Counted from the first letter of the stretch, positions 17,401-26,492 are shown. The stretch: DNA of 64,000 nucleotides from Lachnospiraceae bacterium (GCA_030524525.1 JAUNGI010000005.1:1-64000); one strand, 5' to 3'. Made by a program: numbers and translations. The notes: generated by a model not told the origin, from the letters alone.

Positions 17401-18120
17401 CTGGCGGACTGGGAGCGGTACGAATATCCGCATCTGGCAGCGGCGTCGCTGCCCGTCAAGCTGTCGGTCTCGGAGCTGAAAATGTCCGCCATGGAGGCGG
17501 AGGAAACGCCCTCGCTGCCCTCCGTTCGCTTGGAGCATCCCGTGGAGGAGGAGCCGGTTCCCAAGTTCCTGAAAACGGAGGAGAAGGAGGAGCTTCTGCG
17601 GGGAAGCGACCGGGGAACGCTGTATCACCGGCTGCTGGAGCTGCACGATTTCCGTGCCGAGCCGTCGAGGGAGACGCTTTCCGCGGAGCTTCGGAGCGCG
17701 GTTTCGGAGCGCCGCATTCCGGAAGCCGCAGAAACGGCGGTATCGACGGAGAAGCTGTATGCGTTCTGCGCTTCGGAGATCGGACGGCGGATGCGGGCGG
17801 CGGCGCTTGCCGGAAGGCTGCATAAGGAGCAGAATTTTGTGCTGTCCTATCCGGCGCGGGAGCTTTCCGAAGCCTACGACAGCGAGGAACCGGTGCTCGT
17901 GCAAGGAATTATCGACGTTTTCTTTGAGGAGGAGGACGGCGTCGTTCTGCTCGACTATAAGACCGATCGGGTCGATGCGGCGAACGGAGAGGAGATTTTG
18001 CGCAGACGCTACCGCGCGCAGCTGGCGTATTATGCCGACGCGATCGCGCGCGGAACCGGAAAACCGGTAAAAGAACGGCTGATTTACTCTTTTGCCCTTC
18101 AAAAATGCTTTGCCGTGTAG
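14419..18120 (+). CDS. addA: ATP-dependent helicase/nuclease subunit A
   Basis: A 1233-residue UvrD-type helicase with a C-terminal RecB-family nuclease. Motif I is AAAGSGKTAVLVQRI (about residues 26-40), motif II IDEYQDSN, motif III GDVKQSIYKFR, motif V/VI TIHASKGLEFP and LYTAMTRAKEKL, and the nuclease motif VLLDYKTDRV lies near residue 1180. It loads on double-strand ends with AddB. Length is normal. Confidence 0.96.
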   Translation: MAGISFTEQQKQVIRHPTCDLLVSAAAGSGKTAVLVQRIMELVLDGPKRKDIDRILVVTFTRNAAAQMKERIMDTLSERLAEQPDDAHLLRQMNLVHYANIMTIDSFCQSVVKSYFQKADVDPTFRAGDDAELRLLWEQALSEVLEEAHEAGEERFLTLVSSYGGRRSDEPLAEAITRLNSFAESDPWPELWLKNSVRLLREDGDFGAGSTAREACAQAKLRLSGALELIRQALAVCREPDGPSAYADALLEDESFLTLALRQESYAELAELFAEHRFPALSRKRQPEASEEKKSAVQERRKAAKAVVESVKNAYFFQAISELAADTALCAEPMETLAELTIACRKRYWQALLKNNVLGFSDIEHLALSILVERGEDGALVPSEAAGSYAEQFDEIMIDEYQDSNLVQDLILTSVSGEAIGRPNLFVVGDVKQSIYKFRMARPELFLEKYRRYRENGERECRIDLSRNFRSRETVLASVNRVFEKLMTPALGGIAYDEKAALRPGADYPAVWEREQALSELVLLDPQPEQGEADDGISDTELYVQAVAERIQEIVRPGSGYLLKDGDGARPAGCGDIVVLVRSLRGIAKPLVQGLLQRGIEAYVTTMEGYFTAVEVQTVLNLLRILDNPLQDIPMAAVLHSPIGEFGEEELARLRILGDRLGEKGRQAYLYDTMRELAACAVPELERPLREKTERFLELYDALLPRKQSLRVSELLEEIYRMTGYLLYCQAMPGGDTRKNHLEALVRKAREFQSFAYTELCDFIAYIDRMISYQVKVEDGSPADSGRAVRIMTIHASKGLEFPIVILPDLQRKFNLTDTTGPLLLHEELGLGPVAVDLRNRTKVDTLAKKVIACRIRQDSLGEELRILYTAMTRAKEKLILFGEKPGLSEAWDGCLAAGGSAGANEPFSFGQLYSAGSYLDWLLPAVVSSQGFSRAELLAAEEGTPCLGEEFLLRVRTRKELRLSLMRQNAEDFVAEEGGGAVRTEEAERVPELLADWERYEYPHLAAASLPVKLSVSELKMSAMEAEETPSLPSVRLEHPVEEEPVPKFLKTEEKEELLRGSDRGTLYHRLLELHDFRAEPSRETLSAELRSAVSERRIPEAAETAVSTEKLYAFCASEIGRRMRAAALAGRLHKEQNFVLSYPARELSEAYDSEEPVLVQGIIDVFFEEEDGVVLLDYKTDRVDAANGEEILRRRYRAQLAYYADAIARGTGKPVKERLIYSFALQKCFAV

Positions 18121-18182
18121 TATACTTAGAATGGTTTTCGGAAAAACTGCACCTATCGGGATTATCCGGATAGGAGGCAGCA

Positions 18183-18404
18183 ATGGGAAAGAAGAAAAAA
18201 GAGATCGATTTTACGAACCTGACGCCCGAGGAGGAAATCAAATATGAGATCGCGCGGGAGCTGGGCGTGTTCGATCGGATCGTGGAACAGGGCTGGGGAT
18301 GTCTTTCCGCACAGGAGGCGGGGAGGATCGGAGGCATCATGACGCAGCGGAGACGGAGCGCCGAGGCCGCGAAAACGAAGGAAGACGGGGAAGCGGCGCG
18401 ATAA
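18183..18404 (+). CDS. Small acid-soluble spore protein, alpha/beta type (divergent)
   Basis: A 73-residue basic protein. Residues 20-58 carry the SASP pattern: YEIARELGVFDR, then GWGCLSAQEAGRIGGIMT and a basic tail. The E-I-A sequence is where the germination protease normally cuts. SASPs coat and protect spore DNA, so this supports an endospore-forming host. The motif order (GWG-LSA-E-GRIGG) is that of the divergent clostridial class rather than classic SspA/B. GGATAGGAGG precedes the start. Confidence 0.8.
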   Translation: MGKKKKEIDFTNLTPEEEIKYEIARELGVFDRIVEQGWGCLSAQEAGRIGGIMTQRRRSAEAAKTKEDGEAAR

Positions 18405-18416
18405 CAGGGAGAAAAA

Positions 18417-19343
18417 ATGAGAGAGAAGATTTTATTCGTTTACAACCCGAATGCCGGGACGAAGAAAATTCAGGAGAAACTCAACGAGGTCGTGAACCTG
18501 CTGACGCAGGGAGAACGGGAGCTGATCATCAGTCCCACCAAGCAGCGAAAGGACGCGCAGAACGCGGTGATGGAATACGTTCGCGAGGGGCGCTGCGAGA
18601 AGATCGTCGTGTCCGGCGGCGACGGGACGCTGCACGAGGTCATCAACGGGATGATGCAGTGCGAGCGGCGCGTGCCGATCGTATACATTCCCGCCGGAAG
18701 TACGAACGACTTCGGCTATTCGCTGAATATTTCAAAGGACATTCTGGAGGCGGTGCAGCTTGCGAACGAGGGCATTCCCTTTGACTGCGACATCGCGCAG
18801 TTCAACGACCAGTATTTTGTATATACGGCGGCGTTCGGGCTGTTTACCGACGTTTCCTATGCGACGCCTCAGGGCATGAAAAATATTTTCGGCCATGCGG
18901 CGTATGTGCTGAACGGCGCAAGCTCCCTTGCGAAGATCAAGCGCTTCCGCATGGCGGTTTCGTACGACGGGCTGTATGTGGAGGACAATTTTATTTACGG
19001 CATGGTCGTAAGCTCCGAATCCATCGGCGGATTTCGCGGCATAACCGGGCCGGACGTCAAGCTGAACGACGGCGAATACGAGCTGTTCCTTGTGAGGGAC
19101 TGCAAGGCGTACGAGATCCCGGAGCTGGTAAACGATATCCTGCGAGGGAAATTCGACAACAAGAACATTATTTACGAGCGCGTCAAAGAGGTGGATTTCT
19201 CCTCGCCGTCGCCTGTGGCGTGGACGCTCGACGGGGAATTCGGCGGAGAATTCACGACGGCGCACATTACCGTACATAAAAAGGCCGTGACCTTTATGAC
19301 GCCGAGAAATCTGGTCAGCCTTGTGGAAGGGGATATGCTGTGA
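18417..19343 (+). CDS. Diacylglycerol/lipid kinase family protein (YegS/DagK-like)
   Basis: A 308-residue cytosolic lipid kinase. The N-terminal FVYNPNAGTKK and the catalytic loop VVSGGDGTLHEVINGM (near residue 63), then IPAGSTNDFGYSL, are diagnostic for the DAGK catalytic domain. The C-terminal half carries the YegS-type beta domain. It starts 12 bp after the spore protein gene and is probably cotranscribed. The lipid acceptor is not predictable; diacylglycerol is the usual one. Confidence 0.85.
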   Translation: MREKILFVYNPNAGTKKIQEKLNEVVNLLTQGERELIISPTKQRKDAQNAVMEYVREGRCEKIVVSGGDGTLHEVINGMMQCERRVPIVYIPAGSTNDFGYSLNISKDILEAVQLANEGIPFDCDIAQFNDQYFVYTAAFGLFTDVSYATPQGMKNIFGHAAYVLNGASSLAKIKRFRMAVSYDGLYVEDNFIYGMVVSSESIGGFRGITGPDVKLNDGEYELFLVRDCKAYEIPELVNDILRGKFDNKNIIYERVKEVDFSSPSPVAWTLDGEFGGEFTTAHITVHKKAVTFMTPRNLVSLVEGDML

Positions 19344-19356
19344 CGGGCTTTTCTGC

Positions 19357-19386
19357 TTGACACGGCATGGGTGTTGTTGGTATTAT
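19357..19386 (+). promoter_or_regulatory. Promoter of xylB
   Basis: TTGACA at 19357-19362, an 18-bp spacer, TATTAT at 19381-19386, about 50 bp before the xylB start. I see no clear xylose-repressor operator. Confidence 0.6.
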
Positions 19387-19435
19387 TGCCATGTGGGTGA
19401 TCGGATGAAAAATCACCGTAGAACGGGAGGCAAAA

Positions 19436-20914
19436 ATGTATTACATAGGTGTAGATCTGGGAACTTCTTCCGTCAAGCTTCTGCTGATGGATGAGAAGGG
19501 CGAAATCAAGAATATCGTATCGAAGGAATATCCGCTGTATTTTCCGAAAACCGGCTGGTCGGAGCAGAAGCCCGAGGACTGGTGGAGCCGGACCAAGGAA
19601 GGTATCCGCGAGCTGGTAAGCGTTGTCGATCCCGCGAACGTGGCGGGCATCAGCTTTGGCGGACAAATGCACGGACTTGTTATTTTGGATAAAGAGGACA
19701 ACGTTCTGCGTCCCGCGATCCTGTGGAACGACGGTCGGACGCAGGCGGAATGCGACTACTTAAATAAGGAGATCGGCAGAGAGAAGATCAGCGCGTACAC
19801 CGCGAACATGGCGCTGACCGGCTTTACCGCGCCGAAGCTTCTCTGGGTGAAGAAGAACGAGCCGGAGATATTTGCGAAGATCGAAAAGATCATGCTTCCG
19901 AAGGATTATCTGGCATATAAGCTGAGCGGCGTGCACTGTACGGACGTGTCCGACGCTTCCGGCATGCTTTTGTTCGACGTAAAGAACAAGCGCTGGTCGA
20001 AAGAGATGATGGAGATCGTGGGCGTGAAGGAATCTCAGCTCGCGAAGATCTTTGAAAGCTACGAAGTCGTCGGAACGCTCCTTCCGGACGTTGCCGCGGA
20101 GCTGGGACTTCCGGAGACCGTCAAGGTCATTGCCGGAGCCGGGGACAACGCCGCCGGAGCGGTGGGCACGGGAACGCTTGAGCACGGCATGTGCAGCGTA
20201 TCGCTCGGGACGAGCGGAACCGTATTTATCGCCACCGACGAATTCGCCGTGGACGACGCGAACGCAATGCATTCGTTTGCTCATGCGAACGGGAAATATC
20301 ATTTTCTCGGCTGTATGCTCTCCGCCGCTTCCTCGAATAAGTGGTGGATGGACGACATCATCGGAACGAAGGACTATGCCGCAGAGCAGAAGGGCATTAC
20401 CGAGATCGGGAAAAATCATGTGTACTATCTGCCGTATCTGATGGGCGAGCGTACCCCGCACAACAATCCGAACGCCAGAGGCTGCTTCGTCGGACTTTCG
20501 ATGGACACCAAGCGCGAGGATATGACGCTTGCGGTTATGGAGGGCGTTACCTACGCGCTTCGCGACGCGCTGGAGATCGCGCGTTCCTTCGGCGTGGAGA
20601 TCACGCGTGTCCGCGCCATCGGCGGCGGCGCAAAGAGCCCGCTCTGGTGCAGGGTATTGGCGAATATTATGAACGTAAAGGTGGATCGGATCAACTGCGA
20701 GGAGGGCCCCGGCTACGGCGCTGCGATCTTGGCGGCTGTCGGCTGCGGCGAGTTCGCTTCGGTGGAGGAGGCGGCTTCCAAGCTGATCCGTGTCGTGGAC
20801 ACCATCGAGCAGGAGCCGGCGGTGGTCGCAGAGTACGAGAAGCGTTATGCGATCTTCCGTTCCATTTATCCGGCGCTTGTACCGGTATTTGACGAAATTG
20901 CGGCAAACGAGTAA
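19436..20914 (+). CDS. xylB: Xylulokinase
   Basis: A 492-residue FGGY-family kinase that phosphorylates D-xylulose to xylulose 5-phosphate. It opens with YIGVDLGTSSVKLLLMD (phosphate-binding 1), carries GISFGGQMHGLV (the QMHG substrate motif typical of XylB), VIAGAGDNAAGAVGTG (catalytic Asp), and ATP-site IGGGAKSPLWCR. It stands alone: no xylose isomerase or transporter is adjacent. GGGAGGCAAAA precedes the start. Confidence 0.93.
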   Translation: MYYIGVDLGTSSVKLLLMDEKGEIKNIVSKEYPLYFPKTGWSEQKPEDWWSRTKEGIRELVSVVDPANVAGISFGGQMHGLVILDKEDNVLRPAILWNDGRTQAECDYLNKEIGREKISAYTANMALTGFTAPKLLWVKKNEPEIFAKIEKIMLPKDYLAYKLSGVHCTDVSDASGMLLFDVKNKRWSKEMMEIVGVKESQLAKIFESYEVVGTLLPDVAAELGLPETVKVIAGAGDNAAGAVGTGTLEHGMCSVSLGTSGTVFIATDEFAVDDANAMHSFAHANGKYHFLGCMLSAASSNKWWMDDIIGTKDYAAEQKGITEIGKNHVYYLPYLMGERTPHNNPNARGCFVGLSMDTKREDMTLAVMEGVTYALRDALEIARSFGVEITRVRAIGGGAKSPLWCRVLANIMNVKVDRINCEEGPGYGAAILAAVGCGEFASVEEAASKLIRVVDTIEQEPAVVAEYEKRYAIFRSIYPALVPVFDEIAANE

Positions 20915-20966
20915 TTTTTCTGGCGGACGGAGGCGGCTCCGTTCGCCAAACGCCGTTATAGCGAGC

Positions 20967-21068
20967 GTGCGCTGAAGCACACGAAAATTATAGTATAATG
21001 TGCAAAATGCTCCGCATTTAGCACTTCTGAATTGAGTGTGTGCTGAAGCACACGAATTATGGTATAAT
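20967..21068 (+). repeat. Second locus of the 70-bp hairpin/-10 repeat family
   Basis: The array starts with a GTGCGCTGAAGCACAC hairpin, then TATAAT at 20994-20999, GTGCAAAATGC/GCATTTAGCAC hairpin, CTGAATTGAGT, GTGTGCTGAAGCACAC hairpin, and TATAAT at 21063-21068. The two -10 boxes are 69 bp apart. The last one is an extended -10 (TGGTATAAT) 20 bp before the methyltransferase start. Confidence 0.8.
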
Positions 21069-21087
21069 GTTGCGAGACGGGGAAACG

Positions 21088-21855
21088 ATGTATTCGGAAT
21101 TTGCATGGATCTATGACGACTGTATGGACAACGTTCCCTATGACCGCTGGGCGGAGTTCCTGACGGCGCTGCTGCGGGAGCACGGCTTGACGGGCGGAAT
21201 CGTCGCCGATCTTGGCTGCGGAACCGGAGAAATGACGCTGCGGCTTGCTGCGGCGGGCTATGATATGATCGGCGTGGACGCTTCCGAGGAAATGCTTGAA
21301 ATTGCACGGGAAAAGGGATATGATAGGGAGTGTTCCTCCATCCTGTACCTGCATCAGGATCTGCGGGAACTGGAGCTGTTCGGAACGGTCGGAGCCTTTG
21401 TCAGCGTCTGCGACACGATGAACTATCTTCTGACGCGGGACGAGTTGATCCGGGTGTTTCGGCTTGTGAACAACTATCTGGAGCGCGGCGGGCTGTTCGT
21501 TTTCGATATGAAGACCGCCCGGTATTATCGGGACGTTCTCGGCGACCGGACGCGGACGGAGCAGCTTTCCGAAGGCGTGCTGATCTGGGAAAACGCCTAC
21601 GACGAGGCGGCGGGACGGAACGAATATGCGCTGACGATGTTTTTGGAAAACAAGGACGGGCTTTACGAGCGGAGCGAGGAACGGCATGTGCAGCAGGCCT
21701 ATTCCGTCCAAGAGGTGATCGAATGCCTGACGGCGGCGGGAATGGAATTTGTCGCGGCGTATTCGGACTATACGCGCGAACCGGCGGACGAAGCGTCGGA
21801 GCGGGTCGTATTTGTGGCGAAGGAAGGCTTTCAGAAAAACAAAACGTATTTGTGA
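21088..21855 (+). CDS. Class I SAM-dependent methyltransferase
   Basis: A 255-residue Rossmann-fold methyltransferase. Motif I is VADLGCGTGEMTLRLA (residues about 38-53), followed by DMIGVDASEEML (motif II acidic residue) and LELFGTVGAFVSVCDTMNYL. Substrate is unknown; the family includes many small-molecule methylases. The frame is open to 21040, but that runs through the repeat, and ATG 21067 overlaps the -10 box. ATG 21088 follows AGACGGGGAAACG. Confidence 0.8.
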   Translation: MYSEFAWIYDDCMDNVPYDRWAEFLTALLREHGLTGGIVADLGCGTGEMTLRLAAAGYDMIGVDASEEMLEIAREKGYDRECSSILYLHQDLRELELFGTVGAFVSVCDTMNYLLTRDELIRVFRLVNNYLERGGLFVFDMKTARYYRDVLGDRTRTEQLSEGVLIWENAYDEAAGRNEYALTMFLENKDGLYERSEERHVQQAYSVQEVIECLTAAGMEFVAAYSDYTREPADEASERVVFVAKEGFQKNKTYL

Positions 21856-21870
21856 TTAGGATGTGAGACG

Positions 21871-22740
21871 ATGGATTATATTGTTCGCGCAATGGCGGCA
21901 AACGGGCAGATCCGCGCGTTCGCGGCAACGACCCGGGAACTGACGGAATTTGCCCGGAGCGCTCATAACACAAGCCCGATCGTAACGGCGGCGCTTGGGC
22001 GGCTGTTGACGGCAGGCGCGATGATGGGCGTTATGATGAAGGGGGAGGAAGACGTTCTCACCCTGCGCATTCAGTGCTCCGGTCCGATCCAAGGGCTGCT
22101 CGTAACGGCGGATTCCAAGGGGAAGGTCAAGGGCTATGCGAATTGCCCGGACGTGATGCTTCCTCCGAGGGAGGACGGTCATTTGGATGTGGGCGGCGCG
22201 CTCGGACTCGGCGTTCTGAGCGTGATCAAGGACATGGGGCTCAAGGAGCCGTATGTGGGAGACACCGCGCTGCAGACCGGCGAGATCGCCGAGGATCTGA
22301 CCTATTATTTTGCGACCTCGGAGCAGGTGCCTTCGGCGGTCGGACTTGGGGTCCTGATGAACCGCGAAAACACGGTGCGGCAGGCGGGCGGCTTTATCGT
22401 GCAGCTTATGCCCTTTGCCGAGGAGGCGACGATTTCGGCTCTTGAGGAAAAAATTCAAAAAATATCCTCGGTGACGGAGATGCTTGAGAGCGGAAAAACG
22501 CCGGAAGATATTTTGCAGGAGCTGCTGGGCGGCTTGGGCTTGGAAATTACCGATACGGTACCGACCCGGTTTGCCTGCGACTGCTCGAAGGAGCGTTTTG
22601 AAAAGGGGCTTTTGTGCATCGGGAAAAAGGAGCTTTCCGATCTGCTGTCGGAGGAAAAGCCCGTTGAAACCGTATGTCATTTCTGCGGTCGGAAGTATGC
22701 TTTCTCTGTGGAGGAGCTGCGTCGGATCGCCAGAAAGTAA
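21871..22740 (+). CDS. hslO: Redox-regulated chaperone Hsp33
   Basis: A 289-residue holdase activated by oxidation. The N-terminal domain begins YIVRAMAANGQIRAFAATT, the family signature. The zinc switch is complete: CDC near residue 233 and CHFC near residue 270. It starts 15 bp after the methyltransferase stop and may be cotranscribed. Confidence 0.93.
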   Translation: MDYIVRAMAANGQIRAFAATTRELTEFARSAHNTSPIVTAALGRLLTAGAMMGVMMKGEEDVLTLRIQCSGPIQGLLVTADSKGKVKGYANCPDVMLPPREDGHLDVGGALGLGVLSVIKDMGLKEPYVGDTALQTGEIAEDLTYYFATSEQVPSAVGLGVLMNRENTVRQAGGFIVQLMPFAEEATISALEEKIQKISSVTEMLESGKTPEDILQELLGGLGLEITDTVPTRFACDCSKERFEKGLLCIGKKELSDLLSEEKPVETVCHFCGRKYAFSVEELRRIARK

Positions 22741-22778
22741 CATAAATTTTCATACAGCACAGAAAAGGAGATTATCGT

Positions 22779-23486
22779 ATGCAGAAGTTAGAACAGCTCT
22801 ATGAAGGAAAAGCAAAAAAGGTCTACAAAACCGACGATCCGGACGCGCTCATTGTGGATTACAAGGATGACGCCACCGCGTTCAACGGTCTGAAAAAGGG
22901 GACCATCGTTGGAAAGGGCGTGATCAACAACAAGATGTCCAACCATGTGATGCAGATTCTGGAAAAGAAGGGCGTTCCGACCCATTATATCGAAGAGCTC
23001 AGCGACCGCGAGACCCTCGTTAAGAAGGTCGAGATCGTTCCGCTGGAAGTGATCATCCGAAACATTTCCGCCGGAAGCTTTGCAAAGAAGCTCGGCATGG
23101 AGGAGGGCATCGTTCTGAAGCGCCCGACGCTGGAGTTTTCCTATAAGGACGACGCGCTCGGCGATCCGATGATCAACGGTTACTATGCGGTTGCGATCGG
23201 CGCGGCAACGCAGGAAGAGGTCGATACGATCACCAAATACGCCTTTATGGTAAACGACGTTCTCAAGGAGTATTTTGCGGAGTGCGGCATCGAACTCGTG
23301 GATTTCAAGATCGAATTCGGCCGTTACCACGGACAGATCATTCTCGCGGACGAAATCTCTCCCGATACCTGCCGTCTGTGGGATATCAATACCCATGAGA
23401 AGCTCGATAAGGATCGTTTCCGCCGCGACCTTGGCGGTGTGGAAGACGCTTATCAGGAAGTGTTCAAGAGACTGGGGATCCAGTAA
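22779..23486 (+). CDS. purC: Phosphoribosylaminoimidazole-succinocarboxamide synthase
   Basis: A 235-residue SAICAR synthase, step seven of de novo IMP synthesis. Diagnostic segments are [36 protein letters not shown] and [28 protein letters not shown]. Length is normal. purB follows 22 bp later, making a purine operon; no purine riboswitch is seen in the short upstream spacer. Confidence 0.96.
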   Translation: MQKLEQLYEGKAKKVYKTDDPDALIVDYKDDATAFNGLKKGTIVGKGVINNKMSNHVMQILEKKGVPTHYIEELSDRETLVKKVEIVPLEVIIRNISAGSFAKKLGMEEGIVLKRPTLEFSYKDDALGDPMINGYYAVAIGAATQEEVDTITKYAFMVNDVLKEYFAECGIELVDFKIEFGRYHGQIILADEISPDTCRLWDINTHEKLDKDRFRRDLGGVEDAYQEVFKRLGIQ

Positions 23487-23508
23487 TTTTCGTTACATGG
23501 AGGAATTT

Positions 23509-24942
23509 ATGAGCAACGATTGCTATGTCAGTCCCCTTTCGGAGCGCTACGCCAGCAAGGAGATGCAGTATATCTTTTCCCCGGATATGAAATTTCGGAC
23601 ATGGAGAAAGCTGTGGATCGCGCTGGCGGAGGCGGAGCACGAGCTTGGGCTTCCGGTGACGGAGGAGCAGATCGCCGAGCTGAAAGCGCATCGGGACGAT
23701 ATCAACTATGACGTGGCGAAAGCCAGAGAAAAGGAATGCCGCCATGACGTTATGAGCCATGTATATGCGTACGGCGTTCAGTGTCCGGGGGCAAAGGGGA
23801 TCATCCATCTGGGAGCCACCTCCTGCTATGTCGGGGACAATACGGATCTGATCGTTATGACCGAGGCCATGAAGCTGGTGCGCAAAAAGCTGGTGAACGT
23901 CATGAGCAAGCTCGCCGCATTTGCCGAGCGCTACAAGGCGCTTCCCACGCTTGGCTTTACGCATTTTCAGCCGGCGCAGCCGACGACCGTCGGAAAAAGA
24001 GCCTGCCTGTGGCTGCAGGAACTGAAATTTGATTATGACGACCTTTGTTATATTATCGACTCCATGTGTCTGCTTGGTTCCAAGGGAACGACCGGAACGC
24101 AGGCAAGCTTTCTTGAGCTTGTACACGGAGACCGGGAGAAGGTCAAGGAGCTCGATGCGAAGATCGCGCAGAAGATGGGCTTTTCGTCCTGCATTCCGGT
24201 TTCGGGGCAGACCTACACGAGAAAGCTGGATACGAGAGTTCTGAACGTGCTGGCGGGCATTGCCGCGAGCGCGCACAAGTTCTCCAACGACATTCGTCTT
24301 TTGCAGCACTTAAAGGAGATCGAGGAACCGTTTGAGAAACAGCAGATCGGTTCGTCCGCAATGGCATATAAGCGGAACCCGATGCGGAGCGAGCGGATCG
24401 CGTCGCTGGCGCGCTATGTTATGGTGGACGCGCTCAATCCGTCGATCACCTCGGCGACGCAGTGGTTTGAGCGGACGCTGGACGACTCCGCCAACAAGCG
24501 TCTTTCGGTGCCGGAGGCGTTCCTTGCCGTGGATGGCATTCTGGATCTGTACCTGAACGTCGTGGACGGTCTTGTCGTTTACGACAAGGTCATTACCAAG
24601 CGGCTGATGAGCGAGCTGCCGTTTATGGCGACGGAAAACATTATGATGGATGCGGTCAATGCCGGCGGCGACCGTCAGGAGCTGCACGAGCGCATTCGTC
24701 AGCTTTCCATGATTGCCGGAAGAAACGTGAAGGAGCTGGGCTTGGAAAACAATCTGCTGGAGCTGATTGCCGAAGACCCGATGTTCCATTTGTCGCTGGA
24801 CGATCTGAAAGCCTGCATGGACCCGACAAAGTATACTGGCTGTGCCAAGGAGCAGACCGAGGAATTCCTCGGTCAGGTCATTCAGCCGATTCTCGATGCA
24901 CATAAGGATGAGCTTGGGATCCGTGCAGAAATCAACGTATAA
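23509..24942 (+). CDS. purB: Adenylosuccinate lyase
   Basis: A 477-residue fumarase-superfamily lyase acting at two steps of AMP synthesis. It shows SPLSERYAS at the N-terminus, HLGATSCYVGDN, THFQPAQPTTVGKR (catalytic His) and the mobile signature loop GSSAMAYKRNPMRSER. ATG 23509 is chosen because GGAGG sits 5 bp upstream; in-frame ATG 23497 overlaps that ribosome site. The layout is the longer purB class (about 475 residues) common in Clostridia. Confidence 0.95.
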   Translation: MSNDCYVSPLSERYASKEMQYIFSPDMKFRTWRKLWIALAEAEHELGLPVTEEQIAELKAHRDDINYDVAKAREKECRHDVMSHVYAYGVQCPGAKGIIHLGATSCYVGDNTDLIVMTEAMKLVRKKLVNVMSKLAAFAERYKALPTLGFTHFQPAQPTTVGKRACLWLQELKFDYDDLCYIIDSMCLLGSKGTTGTQASFLELVHGDREKVKELDAKIAQKMGFSSCIPVSGQTYTRKLDTRVLNVLAGIAASAHKFSNDIRLLQHLKEIEEPFEKQQIGSSAMAYKRNPMRSERIASLARYVMVDALNPSITSATQWFERTLDDSANKRLSVPEAFLAVDGILDLYLNVVDGLVVYDKVITKRLMSELPFMATENIMMDAVNAGGDRQELHERIRQLSMIAGRNVKELGLENNLLELIAEDPMFHLSLDDLKACMDPTKYTGCAKEQTEEFLGQVIQPILDAHKDELGIRAEINV

Positions 24943-24949
24943 TGCAGTC

Positions 24950-24990
24950 AAGTGTGCACCGGCTTCTGGCGGGTGCACCTTGTGTTTTGT
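24950..24990 (+). terminator. Terminator-like hairpin after purB
   Basis: AAGTGTGCACC (24950-24960) pairs with GGTGCACCTT (24972-24981) with one bulge, and TGTGTTTTGT follows. Confidence 0.5.
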
Positions 24991-25018
24991 CCCAAGTATT
25001 TGCAAATTGGAGGTAACT

Positions 25019-26395
25019 ATGAGCGAAAAAAACAAGAAAAATGCGTGGCTCTCCTATGGAGAAGCCGAGCTTGGCAGGGTGATGGAGTTTGCCGAGCGGT
25101 ATCGGGGCTTTATTTCCGAGAATAAGACCGAGCGGGAGTGTGTCCGCAGCGTGATCGCAAAGGCGGAGAGCCTCGGCTATCGCGATCTGCTTTCCTGCGA
25201 CTCGGTAAAGGCGGGGGATTCCGTATATTACAATATGATGGGCAAGGCGCTGGCGCTGTTCCGGATCGGGACGAGACCGCTTGCGGAGGGCATGAAGATC
25301 CTCGGCGCGCACATCGACTCGCCGAGACTGGATCTGAAGCAGAATCCGCTTTATGAGGATACGGACATTGCGCTTCTCGATACGCACTATTACGGCGGCG
25401 TCAAGAAGTATCAGTGGGTGGCGCAGCCCATGGCGATCCACGGCGTGGTCGTAAAGACCGACGGCACCGTGGTTCCCGTGGTGATCGGCGAGGAGGAAAA
25501 CGATCCGGTGGTGGGGATCAGCGACCTGCTGATCCATCTGGCGGCGGATCAGCTTCAAAAGAAGGCGGCGAACGTTATTGAGGGAGAGGATCTGAACGTG
25601 ACGATCGCCTCGATGCCGCTTTCCTCGGAGGAAAAGGACGCCGTTAAGGCGAATGCTCTGCGGATCCTCAAGGAGCGCTACGGAATGGAAGAGGAAGACT
25701 TTGCCTCGGCGGAGCTGGAGATCGTGCCGGCGGGAAAGGCGCGGAGCTACGGCATTGACAACAGCATGATCATCGGTTACGGTCAGGACGACCGGGTGTG
25801 CGCCTATACGTCCGCCGAAGCGCTGTTCGACTGCAAGGAGACCGACCGGACGGCGGTTTGCCTGCTGGTGGACAAGGAGGAGATCGGCAGCGTCGGCGCA
25901 ACCGGTATGCACTCCCGCTTCTTTGAAAACTGTGTGGCGGAGCTGCTTGCTCGCATGGGCGAATATTCGGAGCTTTCGGTACGCAGAGCCCTGCAGAATT
26001 CGCATATGCTGTCCTCGGACGTCAGCGCCGCGTTTGATCCGAATTATTCCGGCGTTTTTGAAAAGAAGAACGCCGCTTACTTCGGCAAGGGTCTGGTATT
26101 CAACAAATATACCGGCTCCCGCGGAAAATCCGGCTCCAACGACGCCAATCCGGAATATTATGCAAGGATTCGGCGGGCGCTCGATCTGCACAACGTGGCG
26201 TACCAGACGGCGGAGCTTGGCAAGGTCGATCAGGGCGGCGGCGGCACGATCGCCTATATTATGGCGAACTACGGCATGAACGTCATCGACAGCGGCGTTG
26301 CCGTGCAGAATATGCATGCGCCTTGGGAGGTCACAAGCAAGGCGGATATTTACGAGGCATATCTTGGATATCTGGCGTTTTTGCAGGAGATCTAG
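25019..26395 (+). CDS. M18-family aminopeptidase
   Basis: A 458-residue zinc aminopeptidase. The metal ligand motifs are visible as GAHIDSPRLDLKQ (His and nearby acid), LLVDKEEIGSVGATGMHS (catalytic and bridging Glu), DVSAAFDPN and MHAPWEV near the end. It removes N-terminal (often acidic or aliphatic) residues in the cytosol. ATG at 25019 follows TTGGAGGTAAC. Closest functional name is apeB-type M18; precise specificity unknown. Confidence 0.88.
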   Translation: MSEKNKKNAWLSYGEAELGRVMEFAERYRGFISENKTERECVRSVIAKAESLGYRDLLSCDSVKAGDSVYYNMMGKALALFRIGTRPLAEGMKILGAHIDSPRLDLKQNPLYEDTDIALLDTHYYGGVKKYQWVAQPMAIHGVVVKTDGTVVPVVIGEEENDPVVGISDLLIHLAADQLQKKAANVIEGEDLNVTIASMPLSSEEKDAVKANALRILKERYGMEEEDFASAELEIVPAGKARSYGIDNSMIIGYGQDDRVCAYTSAEALFDCKETDRTAVCLLVDKEEIGSVGATGMHSRFFENCVAELLARMGEYSELSVRRALQNSHMLSSDVSAAFDPNYSGVFEKKNAAYFGKGLVFNKYTGSRGKSGSNDANPEYYARIRRALDLHNVAYQTAELGKVDQGGGGTIAYIMANYGMNVIDSGVAVQNMHAPWEVTSKADIYEAYLGYLAFLQEI

Positions 26396-26492
26396 CACGC
26401 GGCACGGAGTGGATACCCTTTGATCGCAGCCGAAAATTTGAAATTTTCGGCGCGGCGCTTCGCGGGAACACGCTCCGCTATCGGAGGAAAAT

